From Actinobacteria bacterium 69-20 (GTDB lineage: Bacteria > Actinomycetota > Actinomycetes > Mycobacteriales > Nakamurellaceae), in assembly GCA_001897425.1 (NCBI GenBank), contig MKSW01000033.1:186001-250000 (forward strand): a DNA stretch of 64,000 bases, written 5' to 3'. The position numbers were made by a program, and so were the translations under genes. The stretch's first letter is position 1. Each line of letters opens with the position of its first letter. Below are positions 36,830-46,253 of the stretch, piece by piece. The notes beneath the pieces were generated by a model. It was not told the origin of the DNA. It saw nothing but the letters and a program-made list of their open reading frames with translations, and searched no databases.

Positions 36830-39800
36830 GTGGCCCCGTTCGACATCCCGATGACCGTGCGCGTGGAGGGTGGCCGGGTTCGGTTGCTGGTGCGCCTGAC
36901 GCGGCCGCTCGGCTGGTCGCGCGTGCGGGCGGCGGTGTGCGCGGCGGCGGGCCTGCCGCAGGGGACGACGCTGCACTTCGGGGCGGGCGCGATCCCGGAC
37001 CATTGGACGGTCGGCATGCCGCCGCTCGTCGCCGGCTGCGAGATCGCGACCTTCGCCGATGACGAGGTTCCCGACCGGCCACCGGTGATGCTGACGGTAC
37101 TGGCCGGGCCGGACGCCGGGGCGTGTGTCCCGATGGGCACCCGATCCGTGCGCGTGGGGCGGGACGCTGCGGCCGATCTCGTGTTGACCGATGCGGCCGT
37201 CTCTCTCCGGCACGCGGTGATCGAACCGACGGCAACCGGCCTGGTGGTGCGCGACATGCGTTCCACCAACGGGGTTTTCGTGGACGGCGTGCCTGTCGAC
37301 GGCGTGACGATGGCCGGGACGGGATCGATCATCCGCATCGGTAACGGGGTGTTGCAGGTGCAGTTGACGGCGGAGCCAGCCGGCGCCTTCCGTCCGGATG
37401 GGGCCGGGCATCTGGTGCGCGACCGTTGCGCCCGCCGGGCCGCCGAGGCACCGACGATGCTGCCCGCGCCGCCGTCGGCGCCCGAGCCACGTACCCGGCG
37501 CGGGTTGCCGCTGATCTCGGCGGCCGCCGGTGGGGCCGTCGGCGGTGTGTTGGCGCTCGTCCTGCGCAATCCGCTGTTTCTGGCGTTCGCGGCGTTCGGG
37601 CCGCTCACGATGATCGGCACGGCTGTGGGCGATCGTGTGCGCGGTCGGCGCTCGTACCGACGGCAGCGGACGGGGTACGCGGCCGACCTCGCTGGATGGC
37701 GGGCGTCGGTCGCGGCGGCGGTCGCCGCGAATCGTCGTGCCGCTTGGCGGGCATGGCCCGGACCGGCCGAACTCCTGCGGTGCGCCCAGATCGCCGGCGC
37801 ACGGCTGTGGGACCGCGCCCCGGGCGACCTGGACTACCTCCGGCTGGCCGTGGGGAACGGAGCCCGCACGGTGCCGGTGCCCGGAGCGTCGGTCGCTGGG
37901 GGTGCTGTCGCTGGGGGATCGGTCGCCGGAGGCGCCGTCGCGGGCGCTGCCGTCGTTGGAGGGTCGGTGCCTGCGGTGTCCCTGCCTGTCGCGGGCGGCG
38001 ATCCTGCGCTGCCCACGACCGACGAAGGCCTGCCGCGAGCCAGACGGGGGTCGCAGCGCTGGCGCCAGTCGCCGCGCGAGCACCGGTCGCGGGCGGAGGC
38101 CCGGTCGCAGCGCGTACACCGCTTGCGGGCCGGACGCCGGTTGCGCGACCCACGCGGAACGCACTCCGAGGCCAGCGCCGATCGGACCGAACGGGATCAG
38201 TGGGTCAGCCGGGCGGATCCGGTTGACCGGGATCACCGCGCCGACCGATCTCCAACGGCCTCCGCGCACGCGCGCCGGTCGCGTGACCCACACGCATCCC
38301 ATCCCGGGGGCTGGGCCGGCCGCACCAGCCAGGATGTCGTGTCCGCCGGACCTGCAGGCGATACGGGCGGCGAGCCAGGGGCGATCGTCATGACCGACAT
38401 GCCGATCGCCCTCCCGCTGCGCGGGGTGCTGGCGCTGACCGGGCCTACCGGTCGGGGCCTGGCACGGTGGCTGATTGCGCAACTCGCCTGCGCCCATTCG
38501 CCGGCTCACGTGGCACTGCTGATCCTCGACGCGCGCGACGACCTGCTGCCCTGCCTCGACCTGCCCCATGCCATCGAACTGGGGCTGCCCGTCGGGACCG
38601 ATTCTCGGCGTGATGCCGGGGTCGCGGCGGGTCCTGAGGCATGGACCGGTGCGGGGCGCGGCGCTGTGCCGGGAGCGGGGTCTGCTGCCCCGCACGAGTC
38701 CGGCCTCGCAACTGTGGCCGACGCCGCCAGTGGGCGCGACCTGGTGGTGGTCCTCGACGGGCCGGCCGCGATCCGGTCGGAGCTGGGTCGTCGAGTGATG
38801 GCCGCCGTCAACAGTCCTGCGCCACCCGAGTCGACACCGGGCGGATCTGCCGGGCCTATCGGTGCTGCGAGCATGCCTCGCATCGCCGCCGTGCTCTGCC
38901 TGGCCGAGTCGGCCCACGCCCTGCCGCCCGGCGCGGCCCCCGTCAGCTCCCAGTTCGCTCCCATGCGTGCCCCGGGCGGCGCAGCCAGCACCGCCGGATC
39001 ATGGCCCGCGGCGCCGGGCCCGGCGAGCCTGCTCCCGGTGGCGCCGACCATGATCACGCCAGATCTGCTTCGGCAGACCTGCCGTGCGCTCGCCCCACTG
39101 CGTGACGCCGCGCAGTCCGGACCGACGACTCTGCCGTCCGCCGTCGATCTCACGGCCCTGACCGGGCCGATCGACGCGGACCTGCTGCTGGATCGCTGGC
39201 GTGCGCCGACGCTGCGCGCACCTATCGGCATCGGGGCAGACGGCCCGGTCACGGTCGATCTGGCGGCCGATGGCCCACACCTGCTGATCGCCGGAACCAC
39301 CGGCTCGGGCAAGTCCGAGCTGCTGCAGACGCTCATCTGTTCGCTCGCAGCTGGGGCCTCGCCGACCGCGGTGACGTTCCTGCTCGTCGACTACAAGGGA
39401 GGTGCCGCATTCCGGGCCGTTACGGATCTTCCGCACGTGGTCGGCGTGCTGACCGACCTCGACCCGGCCGAGTCCGCGCGGGCGCTGACCAGCCTGCGCG
39501 CGGAGCTGCGGCAGCGCGAACGACTCGCGGCCGCGGGCGACGGCGCGCCGGACCTCGTCGTCGTCATCGACGAGTTCGCCACCTTGGCGGCCGAGCTGCC
39601 GGAGTTTCTGACCGGTGTGCTGGACATCGCGCAACGCGGCCGGTCCCTCGGCCTGCACCTGGTGCTCGCCACCCAACGGCCGGCGGGTGTCGTGACACCC
39701 GCGATCCGCGCCAACATCTCGACCCGTATCTGCCTGCGCGTCACCGACCCGGCGGATTCGATAGACGTGATCGGATCCGCGGCCGCCGCGCACATCTCCG

Positions 39801-41650
39801 CGCGACATCCCGGTCGGGCCTTCCTGACGACGGGCGGAGCGCCGGTTCCTTTCCAGATCGCGTCGGTCTCCGGCTGCGCACCGCCCGACGTGCAGGTGCT
39901 GCTGCGTTCGGGCGGCGCCTCATCCACAGGCCCGTCGGATCGCCCACCCGACGCCCCCGCCGCCGCCCGATCCGACATCATCACCGCCTCTGAGGTCGTC
40001 GCCACCCTCCGACGAGATGACGCAGGCACCGCTCCTCCGCACGAGGGCGTCCCGCCCGAAGCCACTACTGCCTCCAAGGCCGCCTTGACCCGCGCCGCCA
40101 TAACCACGGCCCCGCCCCACGACTCAAACACCGCTCTGCCACCTGCGGGCGGGCCCGACGAGTCACGCCTGTCGATCCTCGGCACGCTCGTGACGGCCGC
40201 GCGCGATGCAGCCGGGGGCGCCCCACCCGGGCGTCGCCCCTGGCTGCCGCCGCTGCCCCTCGAGTTCCCGGTGCCGGACGATCACCCGAACTGCCTGGCC
40301 GTCGCCGACGTTCCGGAGGAGCAGGCATGTCGGCTGCTCGACCTCCCGGAATCGTCGGTGCTGGTGACCGGCCCGCCCGGCTCGGGACGCAGCACGGCCC
40401 TGCGCCGCGTAGCGCAGATCGCGGCGGGACAGGGTGCGGAACTCATCGTGATCGACGGGGCCGGAGGCCTCGCCGATCTTGCGCGGTGGCCGGCCGTCAC
40501 CTCGTATCTCGACCTTCGCGACCCGCCGCTGCTTCTCCGGGTACTGGCCCTGCTCGCCGACCCGGCGCGCCGCCCGAGCGATGCGCATGTCCGCTACCTG
40601 ATCGTCGATCACTACGATCTGGCGGCCGCGGAGTTGGAACGAGCCGACTATCTCACCGGCACATCGCTTCTCGCCGAACTCACGGCACGCAGCGGCGGCA
40701 CCGTGCGGATCGTCGCGAGCGGACCGGAAGCCCTGGCGCACCAACGAGCGGCGGGCGCGTTCCGAACGCAGATCGAACTCGGATGCGCGGATCGCGACGC
40801 GCCGCCGGGTCGCGGCCGGTGGGACGGAGTCGACGTCCAGCTCACCGTGTGCTCGGCCGACCGGGGCACCGCCGAGTCGACCGCCGCGAGCACCACGCGA
40901 TCCGCGCCGGCCGCCTTCGTCGACCCGGTGGTCGTCCGGCCCCTCCCGGTGCGCGTGGCCACCGCGGACCTGCGCTCGCCCGATCCGGCGCACGTCGCCA
41001 TCGGGATCGGCGGCGACGAAGCGCGACCCATCACCGTCGATCTGACGAGCTCCGGCGGCGGCATCGTCATCGCCGGGCCGCGGCGGTCCGGGGTGTCGAA
41101 CGCCCTGAACGTGCTCGCCGACCAGGCCGCGGCCGCGGGAATCCCGGTCGTCGTCCTCCGGACCACGGCGCATGCCGACCCGTCCTCGGCAACGCCCATC
41201 GACGCGCCATCGGGCACGGTAGCGATCCGCGACCCGGAGCGGCGACTCGTCATACCGACGCGCCGCGAACCGCGCGCGCTCGACATCCGCCGGGGGACGG
41301 AACACCTCCGCACCATGCTCTCCGCCCATGACGGCCCGATACTGCTGATCGCGGATCACGCCGGCATGGGCGACGAATACCCCGCGGCCGGGCTCCTCGA
41401 ACAGTTCCTCACGGTGTGCACGCCCGGCCAGAACCTGGCGCTCGGCGCGCGCGCCGACGTACTGACGCGGGCACGGCGTGGGCACCTGCGCGAAGCCCTG
41501 GCCGCGCGTCGCGGTCTGCTGCTGACACCGGACGCCGCGGACGGTGCCCTGTTCGACCTCACACTGCCGAAGCGGCGCAGATCCGTTCCGGGGCGCGGAG
41601 TCTGGGTGGAGTGCGACCTGGTCACGCCGATCCAGATCGCGTCCCCATGA
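36830..41650 (+). CDS. FHA-FtsK/SpoIIIE ATPase, EssC-like
   Basis: The 1606-residue protein has an FHA domain at about 85-180 (VRVGRD..., MRSTNGVFVDG, phosphothreonine binding), two membrane segments at 226-266, low-complexity Gly/Ala and Arg-rich linkers (about 345-500), and three P-loop modules. Module 1 is intact (GTTGSGKSELL near 822; VVVIDEFATL near 910; LVLATQRPAGVVTPAIRANIS); module 2 has GPPGSGRST near 1179 and module 3 GPRRSGVSN near 1415, both degenerate. This order matches EssC/EccC motors of type VII secretion. No WXG100, EccB/D or MycP gene is nearby, so substrate and partners are unknown. GTG 36830 starts the frame. Confidence 0.9.
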   Translation: MAPFDIPMTVRVEGGRVRLLVRLTRPLGWSRVRAAVCAAAGLPQGTTLHFGAGAIPDHWTVGMPPLVAGCEIATFADDEVPDRPPVMLTVLAGPDAGACVPMGTRSVRVGRDAAADLVLTDAAVSLRHAVIEPTATGLVVRDMRSTNGVFVDGVPVDGVTMAGTGSIIRIGNGVLQVQLTAEPAGAFRPDGAGHLVRDRCARRAAEAPTMLPAPPSAPEPRTRRGLPLISAAAGGAVGGVLALVLRNPLFLAFAAFGPLTMIGTAVGDRVRGRRSYRRQRTGYAADLAGWRASVAAAVAANRRAAWRAWPGPAELLRCAQIAGARLWDRAPGDLDYLRLAVGNGARTVPVPGASVAGGAVAGGSVAGGAVAGAAVVGGSVPAVSLPVAGGDPALPTTDEGLPRARRGSQRWRQSPREHRSRAEARSQRVHRLRAGRRLRDPRGTHSEASADRTERDQWVSRADPVDRDHRADRSPTASAHARRSRDPHASHPGGWAGRTSQDVVSAGPAGDTGGEPGAIVMTDMPIALPLRGVLALTGPTGRGLARWLIAQLACAHSPAHVALLILDARDDLLPCLDLPHAIELGLPVGTDSRRDAGVAAGPEAWTGAGRGAVPGAGSAAPHESGLATVADAASGRDLVVVLDGPAAIRSELGRRVMAAVNSPAPPESTPGGSAGPIGAASMPRIAAVLCLAESAHALPPGAAPVSSQFAPMRAPGGAASTAGSWPAAPGPASLLPVAPTMITPDLLRQTCRALAPLRDAAQSGPTTLPSAVDLTALTGPIDADLLLDRWRAPTLRAPIGIGADGPVTVDLAADGPHLLIAGTTGSGKSELLQTLICSLAAGASPTAVTFLLVDYKGGAAFRAVTDLPHVVGVLTDLDPAESARALTSLRAELRQRERLAAAGDGAPDLVVVIDEFATLAAELPEFLTGVLDIAQRGRSLGLHLVLATQRPAGVVTPAIRANISTRICLRVTDPADSIDVIGSAAAAHISARHPGRAFLTTGGAPVPFQIASVSGCAPPDVQVLLRSGGASSTGPSDRPPDAPAAARSDIITASEVVATLRRDDAGTAPPHEGVPPEATTASKAALTRAAITTAPPHDSNTALPPAGGPDESRLSILGTLVTAARDAAGGAPPGRRPWLPPLPLEFPVPDDHPNCLAVADVPEEQACRLLDLPESSVLVTGPPGSGRSTALRRVAQIAAGQGAELIVIDGAGGLADLARWPAVTSYLDLRDPPLLLRVLALLADPARRPSDAHVRYLIVDHYDLAAAELERADYLTGTSLLAELTARSGGTVRIVASGPEALAHQRAAGAFRTQIELGCADRDAPPGRGRWDGVDVQLTVCSADRGTAESTAASTTRSAPAAFVDPVVVRPLPVRVATADLRSPDPAHVAIGIGGDEARPITVDLTSSGGGIVIAGPRRSGVSNALNVLADQAAAAGIPVVVLRTTAHADPSSATPIDAPSGTVAIRDPERRLVIPTRREPRALDIRRGTEHLRTMLSAHDGPILLIADHAGMGDEYPAAGLLEQFLTVCTPGQNLALGARADVLTRARRGHLREALAARRGLLLTPDAADGALFDLTLPKRRRSVPGRGVWVECDLVTPIQIASP

Positions 41651-41722
41651 TGGCCGGTGCCCACCGAATCAAACCCACCCCCGTGTGCGCACGGCAGCCC
41701 TGCCCACGCACACGGCCGAGAG

Positions 41723-41738
41723 TGTGAACAGCCTCACG
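41723..41738. promoter_or_regulatory. CRP-type site upstream of yceI
   Basis: TGTGA-ACAGCC-TCACG matches nine of ten CRP consensus bases and lies 10 bp before the -35 box of the yceI promoter. Confidence 0.45.
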
Positions 41739-41748
41739 GCCGACCCCG

Positions 41749-41801
41749 TTGACACGTCACCGAGGTCGGCTTACTCTCGAAGAGAACTACTTGAACGTTC
41801 A
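41749..41801 (+). promoter_or_regulatory. yceI promoter and operator-like palindrome
   Basis: TTGACA (41749-41754), 17 bases, TACTCT (41772-41777) is a near-consensus SigA promoter. TGAACGTTCA at 41792-41801, just past the start point, is a perfect palindrome and may be a repressor site. Confidence 0.7.
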
Positions 41802-41829
41802 CATACTGCTTCACGGAAGGGAATCAGCC

Positions 41830-42402
41830 ATGACAGTCACCGACACGGCGACCGACACCACCCCCGCCCTGACCGGCACCTGGACGGCCGACACCGTTCA
41901 CTCCGAACTCGGATTCAAGGTTCGTCACATGGGCGTCGGCAAGGCGGGCGGCACGCTGGCCATGAACCACGCCACGCTCACCTTCGGCGAGCAGGGCATC
42001 CCGGACGGATCCGTCACCGTTAGCGTCGACGCGCAGAGCGTGGAGACCAAGAACGACCAGCGCAACAACCACGTGCGCTCGGACGACTTCCTGGACGTCG
42101 CCAACCACCCGACGATCGACTTCACGTCCACCGGGGTACGGAACTTCGACGGCGAGACCTTCGAACTCGACGGCGATCTCACCATCCGCGGCATCACCAA
42201 GCCGATCACGCTGAATGCCGAGTTCCTCGGTGCGATCGTCGATCCCTACGGTAAGGACCGGGTCGGCTTCGCCGCCACCGCCACGATCAACCGCAAGGAT
42301 TTCGGCGTGAAGTTCTCGCCGGTGTTCGGCGTGAGCAACGCCGTCGTGTCGGACAAGGTCGAATTGTCCATCGAAGCCGAGTTCATCCGCGACGAGGCCT
42401 GA
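41830..42402 (+). CDS. YceI-family protein
   Basis: The 190-residue YceI protein (GTWTADTVHSELGFKVRHMGVGKAGGTLAMNHATLTF, SVETKNDQRNNHVRSDDFLDVANHPTIDF, DLTIRGITKPITLNAEFLG) forms a lipocalin-like barrel that binds isoprenoid or other lipids. No signal peptide is seen, so it is cytoplasmic like other actinobacterial members. GGAAGGGAA precedes the ATG. Its strong promoter with a CRP-type site and palindrome suggests regulated high expression. Confidence 0.92.
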   Translation: MTVTDTATDTTPALTGTWTADTVHSELGFKVRHMGVGKAGGTLAMNHATLTFGEQGIPDGSVTVSVDAQSVETKNDQRNNHVRSDDFLDVANHPTIDFTSTGVRNFDGETFELDGDLTIRGITKPITLNAEFLGAIVDPYGKDRVGFAATATINRKDFGVKFSPVFGVSNAVVSDKVELSIEAEFIRDEA

Positions 42403-42406
42403 TCGC

Positions 42407-42422
42407 CGCGAACAGCGTCATA
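42407..42422 (-). repeat. dispersed motif TATGACGCTGTTCGCG, copy 3
   Basis: An exact copy five bases after the yceI stop, between the convergent yceI and DUF6912-like genes. Confidence 0.75.
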
Positions 42423-42480
42423 GGCGCCGACTGAGTTCCCGAACGACTCGCCGTGATCGACCCCGCCACCCGGGGCCCGG

Positions 42481-43068
42481 TCACGGCGAGTTCAGTTGCG
42501 CGAGCAGGTAACCGATCTCGCTCGGCGCGTACCAGGCGAGGTCGATGTCCTCCGCCTCGCCGACCACGACGGCCGCGTCGAGATCGCCCAGGTCCGCGGC
42601 GTCGACCGCCTCCCCCGCCGCGCGGATCACCGGCGCGACATCGCCGCCGTCCAGGTGGACCGAGGCGACGGAGTCCCACCGCACCGCACCGTCCATCGTG
42701 ACCACGGCGCGGTCGAGATCACCCCGCTCGGCGACCGGGCGTCCGGCGCCGTCCGATTCGGCCGGGCTTACGCGGTCGGCACCGGGGCGATCGGCAGCGG
42801 CGCGATCGACACCGCCGGACTCGGCCGCGTCATCGTCGACCGCGAGCACCACGCGAACCGGGTCCGCACCGCCGGCCGCGATCAGGCGCAGAGACGCCAA
42901 GGCAGCGTCATGCATGGCGAGATATTCGAGGTCCTCGGTGTCGGCGCCCGGGTACTCCGCGGCGAGGCCCCGGGTGACCGCGAAGCCGAGCCCGCCCACC
43001 GGCCGGAAGCTCCCGGTTTCCACCGCCTGGCGGAGCATCGGCAAGGTCGCCGGCAGATAGATCCTCAT
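42481..43068 (-). CDS. DUF6912-like conserved protein
   Basis: The 195-residue protein begins MRIYLPATLPMLRQAVETGSFRPVGGLGFAVTRGLAAEYP and ends DIDLAWYAPSEIGYLLAQL, blocks conserved in uncharacterised actinobacterial proteins beside WS/DGAT genes. A 45-residue Asp/Ala/Arg-rich insert (DDDAAESGGVDRAAADRPG...) splits them. It overlaps the WS/DGAT stop by one base (TGATG) and is probably co-translated. Function is unknown; the family name is from memory. Confidence 0.7.
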   Translation of the reverse strand: MRIYLPATLPMLRQAVETGSFRPVGGLGFAVTRGLAAEYPGADTEDLEYLAMHDAALASLRLIAAGGADPVRVVLAVDDDAAESGGVDRAAADRPGADRVSPAESDGAGRPVAERGDLDRAVVTMDGAVRWDSVASVHLDGGDVAPVIRAAGEAVDAADLGDLDAAVVVGEAEDIDLAWYAPSEIGYLLAQLNSP

Positions 43069-44507
43069 CAGGCCTCCGATCGCCCGCCGCCATGCCGCGC
43101 GGTCTGGCGCCGGCGACCCCGCGACTCGCCCACCGTGTCGGCGAGTTCCGACGTAGCGTCGGCAATCAGATCCGCGAAGTCGATCACGTCCGGCATGGCG
43201 TCACGGTCGGCGGTGAACCCGAAATAGACCCGCCCGCGGTACGACGTGCAGCCCACTGCCAGCGCATGCCCCTTCACCAGCGGCACCACCGGATACATCG
43301 CCGCGACCGGATCACCCGCCGCATAGAGCCGGCGCTGCGGCCCCGGCACGTTCGTCACCAGCAGGTCATAACTGCGACGCGAGAGCTGCCCCGCCACCCG
43401 CGCACCCATCGCGTGCAGCGTTGCTGGCGCGAACCGGCCGAGCGCGAGCAGCGCGTCGGCGCCCACCTGGCGCCCCGACTGCGTGTGCGATTCCATCTGG
43501 AAAGACACCTGATGCAGCCGCAGCACCGGACTCGGCTCCGACACCGGCAGGTCGATCAGGTACGACACCACCCCGGCCGAATCGCCCGGGTCGTCGGGGC
43601 GCACCGACATGGGCACCAGCGTCGCGAGCGACGCGCCGCCCGTCACCGGATCGCCGTGGGACAGCATCCACGACCGGACCGCGCCGGCCACGATCGCGAG
43701 GATGACGTCGTTCACCGTCCCGCCGTGCGCGGCGCGAATCGCCTTCACCGTCGCCAGGGACACATCGGTCGCCGCGAAGATCCGCGGCCCCGGCGTGGTC
43801 GCGCTCATCGAGGAGCGGGGAGACCGACGCATGGATCGCCGCGCCACATCGGCCATGGCCGCCCCGGTGTTGAGCGCGCCCGTCACCGTCTGCCGCAGGT
43901 TGGCCATCCACAGCCGCGCGGCGTCGAATGCCTCGGAAGGCCGCGCCGCCAGATCGGCGACCGCGTCCACCACCAGATCGACCTCGCTCGGCCCCGGTCC
44001 AGGGATCCACGGCGTCACCCGCACCTGCGGCGGCCGCGCCGTCTCGTCCAGCACGGCCGCTGCGATGTCGACCGCGCCGATCCGGCTCACCAGCGCCTCA
44101 TGCGTCTTGTTGACGAGCGCAACACGCCCGCCCGCCAGACCCTCGACGATGTACAGCTCCCACAGCGGCCGGCTGCGGTCCAGGGGGCGCGAGATCAGCC
44201 GCCCGACCAGCTCGTCCAACTGCCGGGCCGACCCCGGATGCGGCAACGACGAGCGCCGCACGTGGTACGTCAGGTCGAAGTGCGCGTCGTCCACCCACAC
44301 CGGCCGCGCGAAATGCCCGGGCACCGTGCGCACCACCTGCCGGAATCGCGGCAGCTCGCCGAGCCGCTGAGACACCACGTCGACCACGCGCTGAAAGTCG
44401 AAATCCCCCTTCGGCTCCACGATCACCACGCCACCCACATGCAGCGGCGTGGTCGGCTCCTCGCCGTACAGGAAGGCGGCGTCGGTCGGCGACAGGCGGT
44501 CGGTCAC
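43068..44507 (-). CDS. WS/DGAT-family acyltransferase-like protein with altered active site
   Basis: The 479-residue protein follows the wax ester synthase/diacylglycerol acyltransferase layout: LSPTDAAFLYGEEPTTPLHVGGV at the start, RPLWELYIVEGL, PLDRSRPLWE, GGTVNDVILAIVAGAVRSW, TNVPGPQRRLYAAG and the C-terminal YRGRVYFGFTAD. The catalytic motif HHxxxDG reads THEALVSR: the first His, Asp and Gly are lost and only the second (base) His remains. Triacylglycerol synthesis may be impaired. GTG 44507 is the start. M. tuberculosis has tgs3/Rv3233c at this place. Confidence 0.85.
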   Translation of the reverse strand: MTDRLSPTDAAFLYGEEPTTPLHVGGVVIVEPKGDFDFQRVVDVVSQRLGELPRFRQVVRTVPGHFARPVWVDDAHFDLTYHVRRSSLPHPGSARQLDELVGRLISRPLDRSRPLWELYIVEGLAGGRVALVNKTHEALVSRIGAVDIAAAVLDETARPPQVRVTPWIPGPGPSEVDLVVDAVADLAARPSEAFDAARLWMANLRQTVTGALNTGAAMADVARRSMRRSPRSSMSATTPGPRIFAATDVSLATVKAIRAAHGGTVNDVILAIVAGAVRSWMLSHGDPVTGGASLATLVPMSVRPDDPGDSAGVVSYLIDLPVSEPSPVLRLHQVSFQMESHTQSGRQVGADALLALGRFAPATLHAMGARVAGQLSRRSYDLLVTNVPGPQRRLYAAGDPVAAMYPVVPLVKGHALAVGCTSYRGRVYFGFTADRDAMPDVIDFADLIADATSELADTVGESRGRRRQTARHGGGRSEA

Positions 44508-44547
44508 GTCATCATCGTGGCACAGGCTCGGCCGGGCGCACCGGTGA

Positions 44548-46071
44548 TCACTGTGCGATCGGCATCGGCAGAGCCGCCGAGTATGACGCTGTTCGCGCCC
44601 GCTGGGCGAGGGCGTCGAGGCCGCGGACCAGGGGCGACCGGGGCGCCGCCACGGAAACAGGTACTCCGCGTCGCCACGCGAGATCGCACGCAGCGCGATC
44701 CTCCGGGAGCAGGGCGACGGGCTCGCGCCCGCAGAACCGACGCGTGGCGCCGGCCAGTTCGGCGGGCGACGCCGTCGTGGGCCGCACCCGATTAAGCACG
44801 ATCCGGACGTCGGCCACGGCCGCGCCCGGCCAAGCGCCGGCGAGCTCCGCCATGCCGCGCGCCAGGCGCTCCATCCCCGGCGGATCCGCCGAGCCGACCG
44901 CGAGCACCAGGTCGGCGGCGCGGAGTGCGGCGATCGTCGCGCCGTTCCGACGCGGGGCCATCGTGTCGAAGGTGATCTCCTCGTCCGTCTCCAGGATCGC
45001 GGCGCAGTCGATGACGACGAGATCGGCTCGGGCGCGGGCGATGTCGAGCACCATGGGAATGGTCGACGGGCGCAGCTCCGGCCAGCGGTCGGCCCGGGCG
45101 ATGCCCGTGAGTACAGCGAGCCGGTCGCTGATCGACCAGCACAGGGCGGCCAGTTCGGCGTCGTCCAGTCGGCCGTGCGCGGCCAGCCGGCACGCACCCG
45201 CCACGCCTGCGGACTCGTCGAGCAGGCCGAAGGCGTTGGCCAGGATGCCCCCGTAGACGTCGGCGTCGATGAGGAGCACCTGGTCGCCGGCCGCGGCGCA
45301 CCGATCGGCCAGTCCCATGGCCACCGTGCTCCGGCCGGGGGCGCCGACCGGTCCCCACACGGCGATCACCCGTCCGGGTCGCGAGTCCGCGGCGCGCGGC
45401 GGCAGGCCTTCGGTGGGATCCTCCGCCGGCGCGATGGTGCGCAGCGCATCACGCTCCCGGCGCCGGCGCTTCGCCGGTCGGTGCCGGGCGGCACCGGCAG
45501 TTCCGTCCGCGCCGGCAGTTCCGTCGTCGCTCGTGTCAGCGGCACCGTTCATCGCGTCCGGGCGCCACGGCGTGCGGACGGGCACCGATGCAGCCGCCGC
45601 GTCGGGCATCAGGTCCAGGTCCGGGTCGGGCCCCAGGTTGGGCAGGGCCGACCGTGGATCCCCCGCGACGATCGACGCCACACCACGGCTGTCGGCGGCG
45701 AGCGGATCCGCTGCGTCGATCGCCGCTCCGACGGCGGCGATCATGGCCTCCGGATCGGCGTCGTCGGCCACCGTGCCGGCGACCCCGATGCGTCCGAGCA
45801 GGGTGGCGGTACGGGCATCCCCGGCCCGATGGACCGCTATCACCCGCACGCCGAACATCGCGAGCCGGTGCACGGTGTCGCTGTCCAGGCGTCGCAGGTC
45901 GGCCGCAATCACGCAGGCGGCGATCTGGCCCGTCGACGCCACGGCGAGCACATCGGCCATGTCGGCGCAGCGCCGCACCACGGCGAGCAGCGCGCCCGGC
46001 GCGGCAAGCGCGGCGACCACTCCGGTCTCCCACGGGTGCCCGCCACCCGCGGTCACGATGCCCCTCACCAT
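44548..46071 (-). CDS. CpaE/ParA-like septum- or pilus-type ATPase
   Basis: The 507-residue protein has an N-terminal receiver-like domain (residues 1-125), a charged linker, and a MinD/ParA-fold domain from about 225: VIAVWGPVGAPGRSTVAMGLADRCAAAGDQVLLIDADVYGG. The P-loop is deviant (GAPGRST, Arg for Lys) as in the actinobacterial CpaE-like family. LVVIDCAAI is the Walker B region. It follows the SAF-domain gene, and the pair recalls CpaE/CpaB of Tad pilus systems, though no pilin or CpaF is present here. The end (RTASYSAALPMPIAQ) overlaps the dispersed motif. Confidence 0.82.
   Translation of the reverse strand: MVRGIVTAGGGHPWETGVVAALAAPGALLAVVRRCADMADVLAVASTGQIAACVIAADLRRLDSDTVHRLAMFGVRVIAVHRAGDARTATLLGRIGVAGTVADDADPEAMIAAVGAAIDAADPLAADSRGVASIVAGDPRSALPNLGPDPDLDLMPDAAAASVPVRTPWRPDAMNGAADTSDDGTAGADGTAGAARHRPAKRRRRERDALRTIAPAEDPTEGLPPRAADSRPGRVIAVWGPVGAPGRSTVAMGLADRCAAAGDQVLLIDADVYGGILANAFGLLDESAGVAGACRLAAHGRLDDAELAALCWSISDRLAVLTGIARADRWPELRPSTIPMVLDIARARADLVVIDCAAILETDEEITFDTMAPRRNGATIAALRAADLVLAVGSADPPGMERLARGMAELAGAWPGAAVADVRIVLNRVRPTTASPAELAGATRRFCGREPVALLPEDRAACDLAWRRGVPVSVAAPRSPLVRGLDALAQRARTASYSAALPMPIAQ
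44582..44597 (+). repeat. dispersed motif TATGACGCTGTTCGCG, copy 4
   Basis: An exact copy in the 3' end of the CpaE-like gene, antisense to its last codons, 40 bp before the WS/DGAT gene. Confidence 0.75.
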
Positions 46072-46253
46072 GCTGTCACCGTTCGGTCACCATGCCGGCG
46101 TATGCGTAGTGCGCGCGTCAGGGTCATTGCCAGGTCCTGCGTCATGGCCGTCATCCGGTCGCACCACACTGCCGACACCACCGCCGACATCGGTTCCCGC
46201 GCAACGCGTCTCGCCACGACCCACCCCACGAACTCAGCCGCCCCCGGGCGCAC
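46065..46253 (-). CDS. possible small protein between SAF and CpaE-like genes
   Basis: A 62-residue frame (VRPGAAEFVGWVVARRVAREPMSAVVSAVWCDRM...) starts inside the SAF gene end and stops seven bases into the CpaE-like gene, the tight packing expected of an operon gene. No family, ribosome site or hydrophobic segment is convincing. It includes AMTLTRALR, an in-frame ATGACGCTG. Confidence 0.25.
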   Translation of the reverse strand: MRPGAAEFVGWVVARRVAREPMSAVVSAVWCDRMTAMTQDLAMTLTRALRIRRHGDRTVTAW

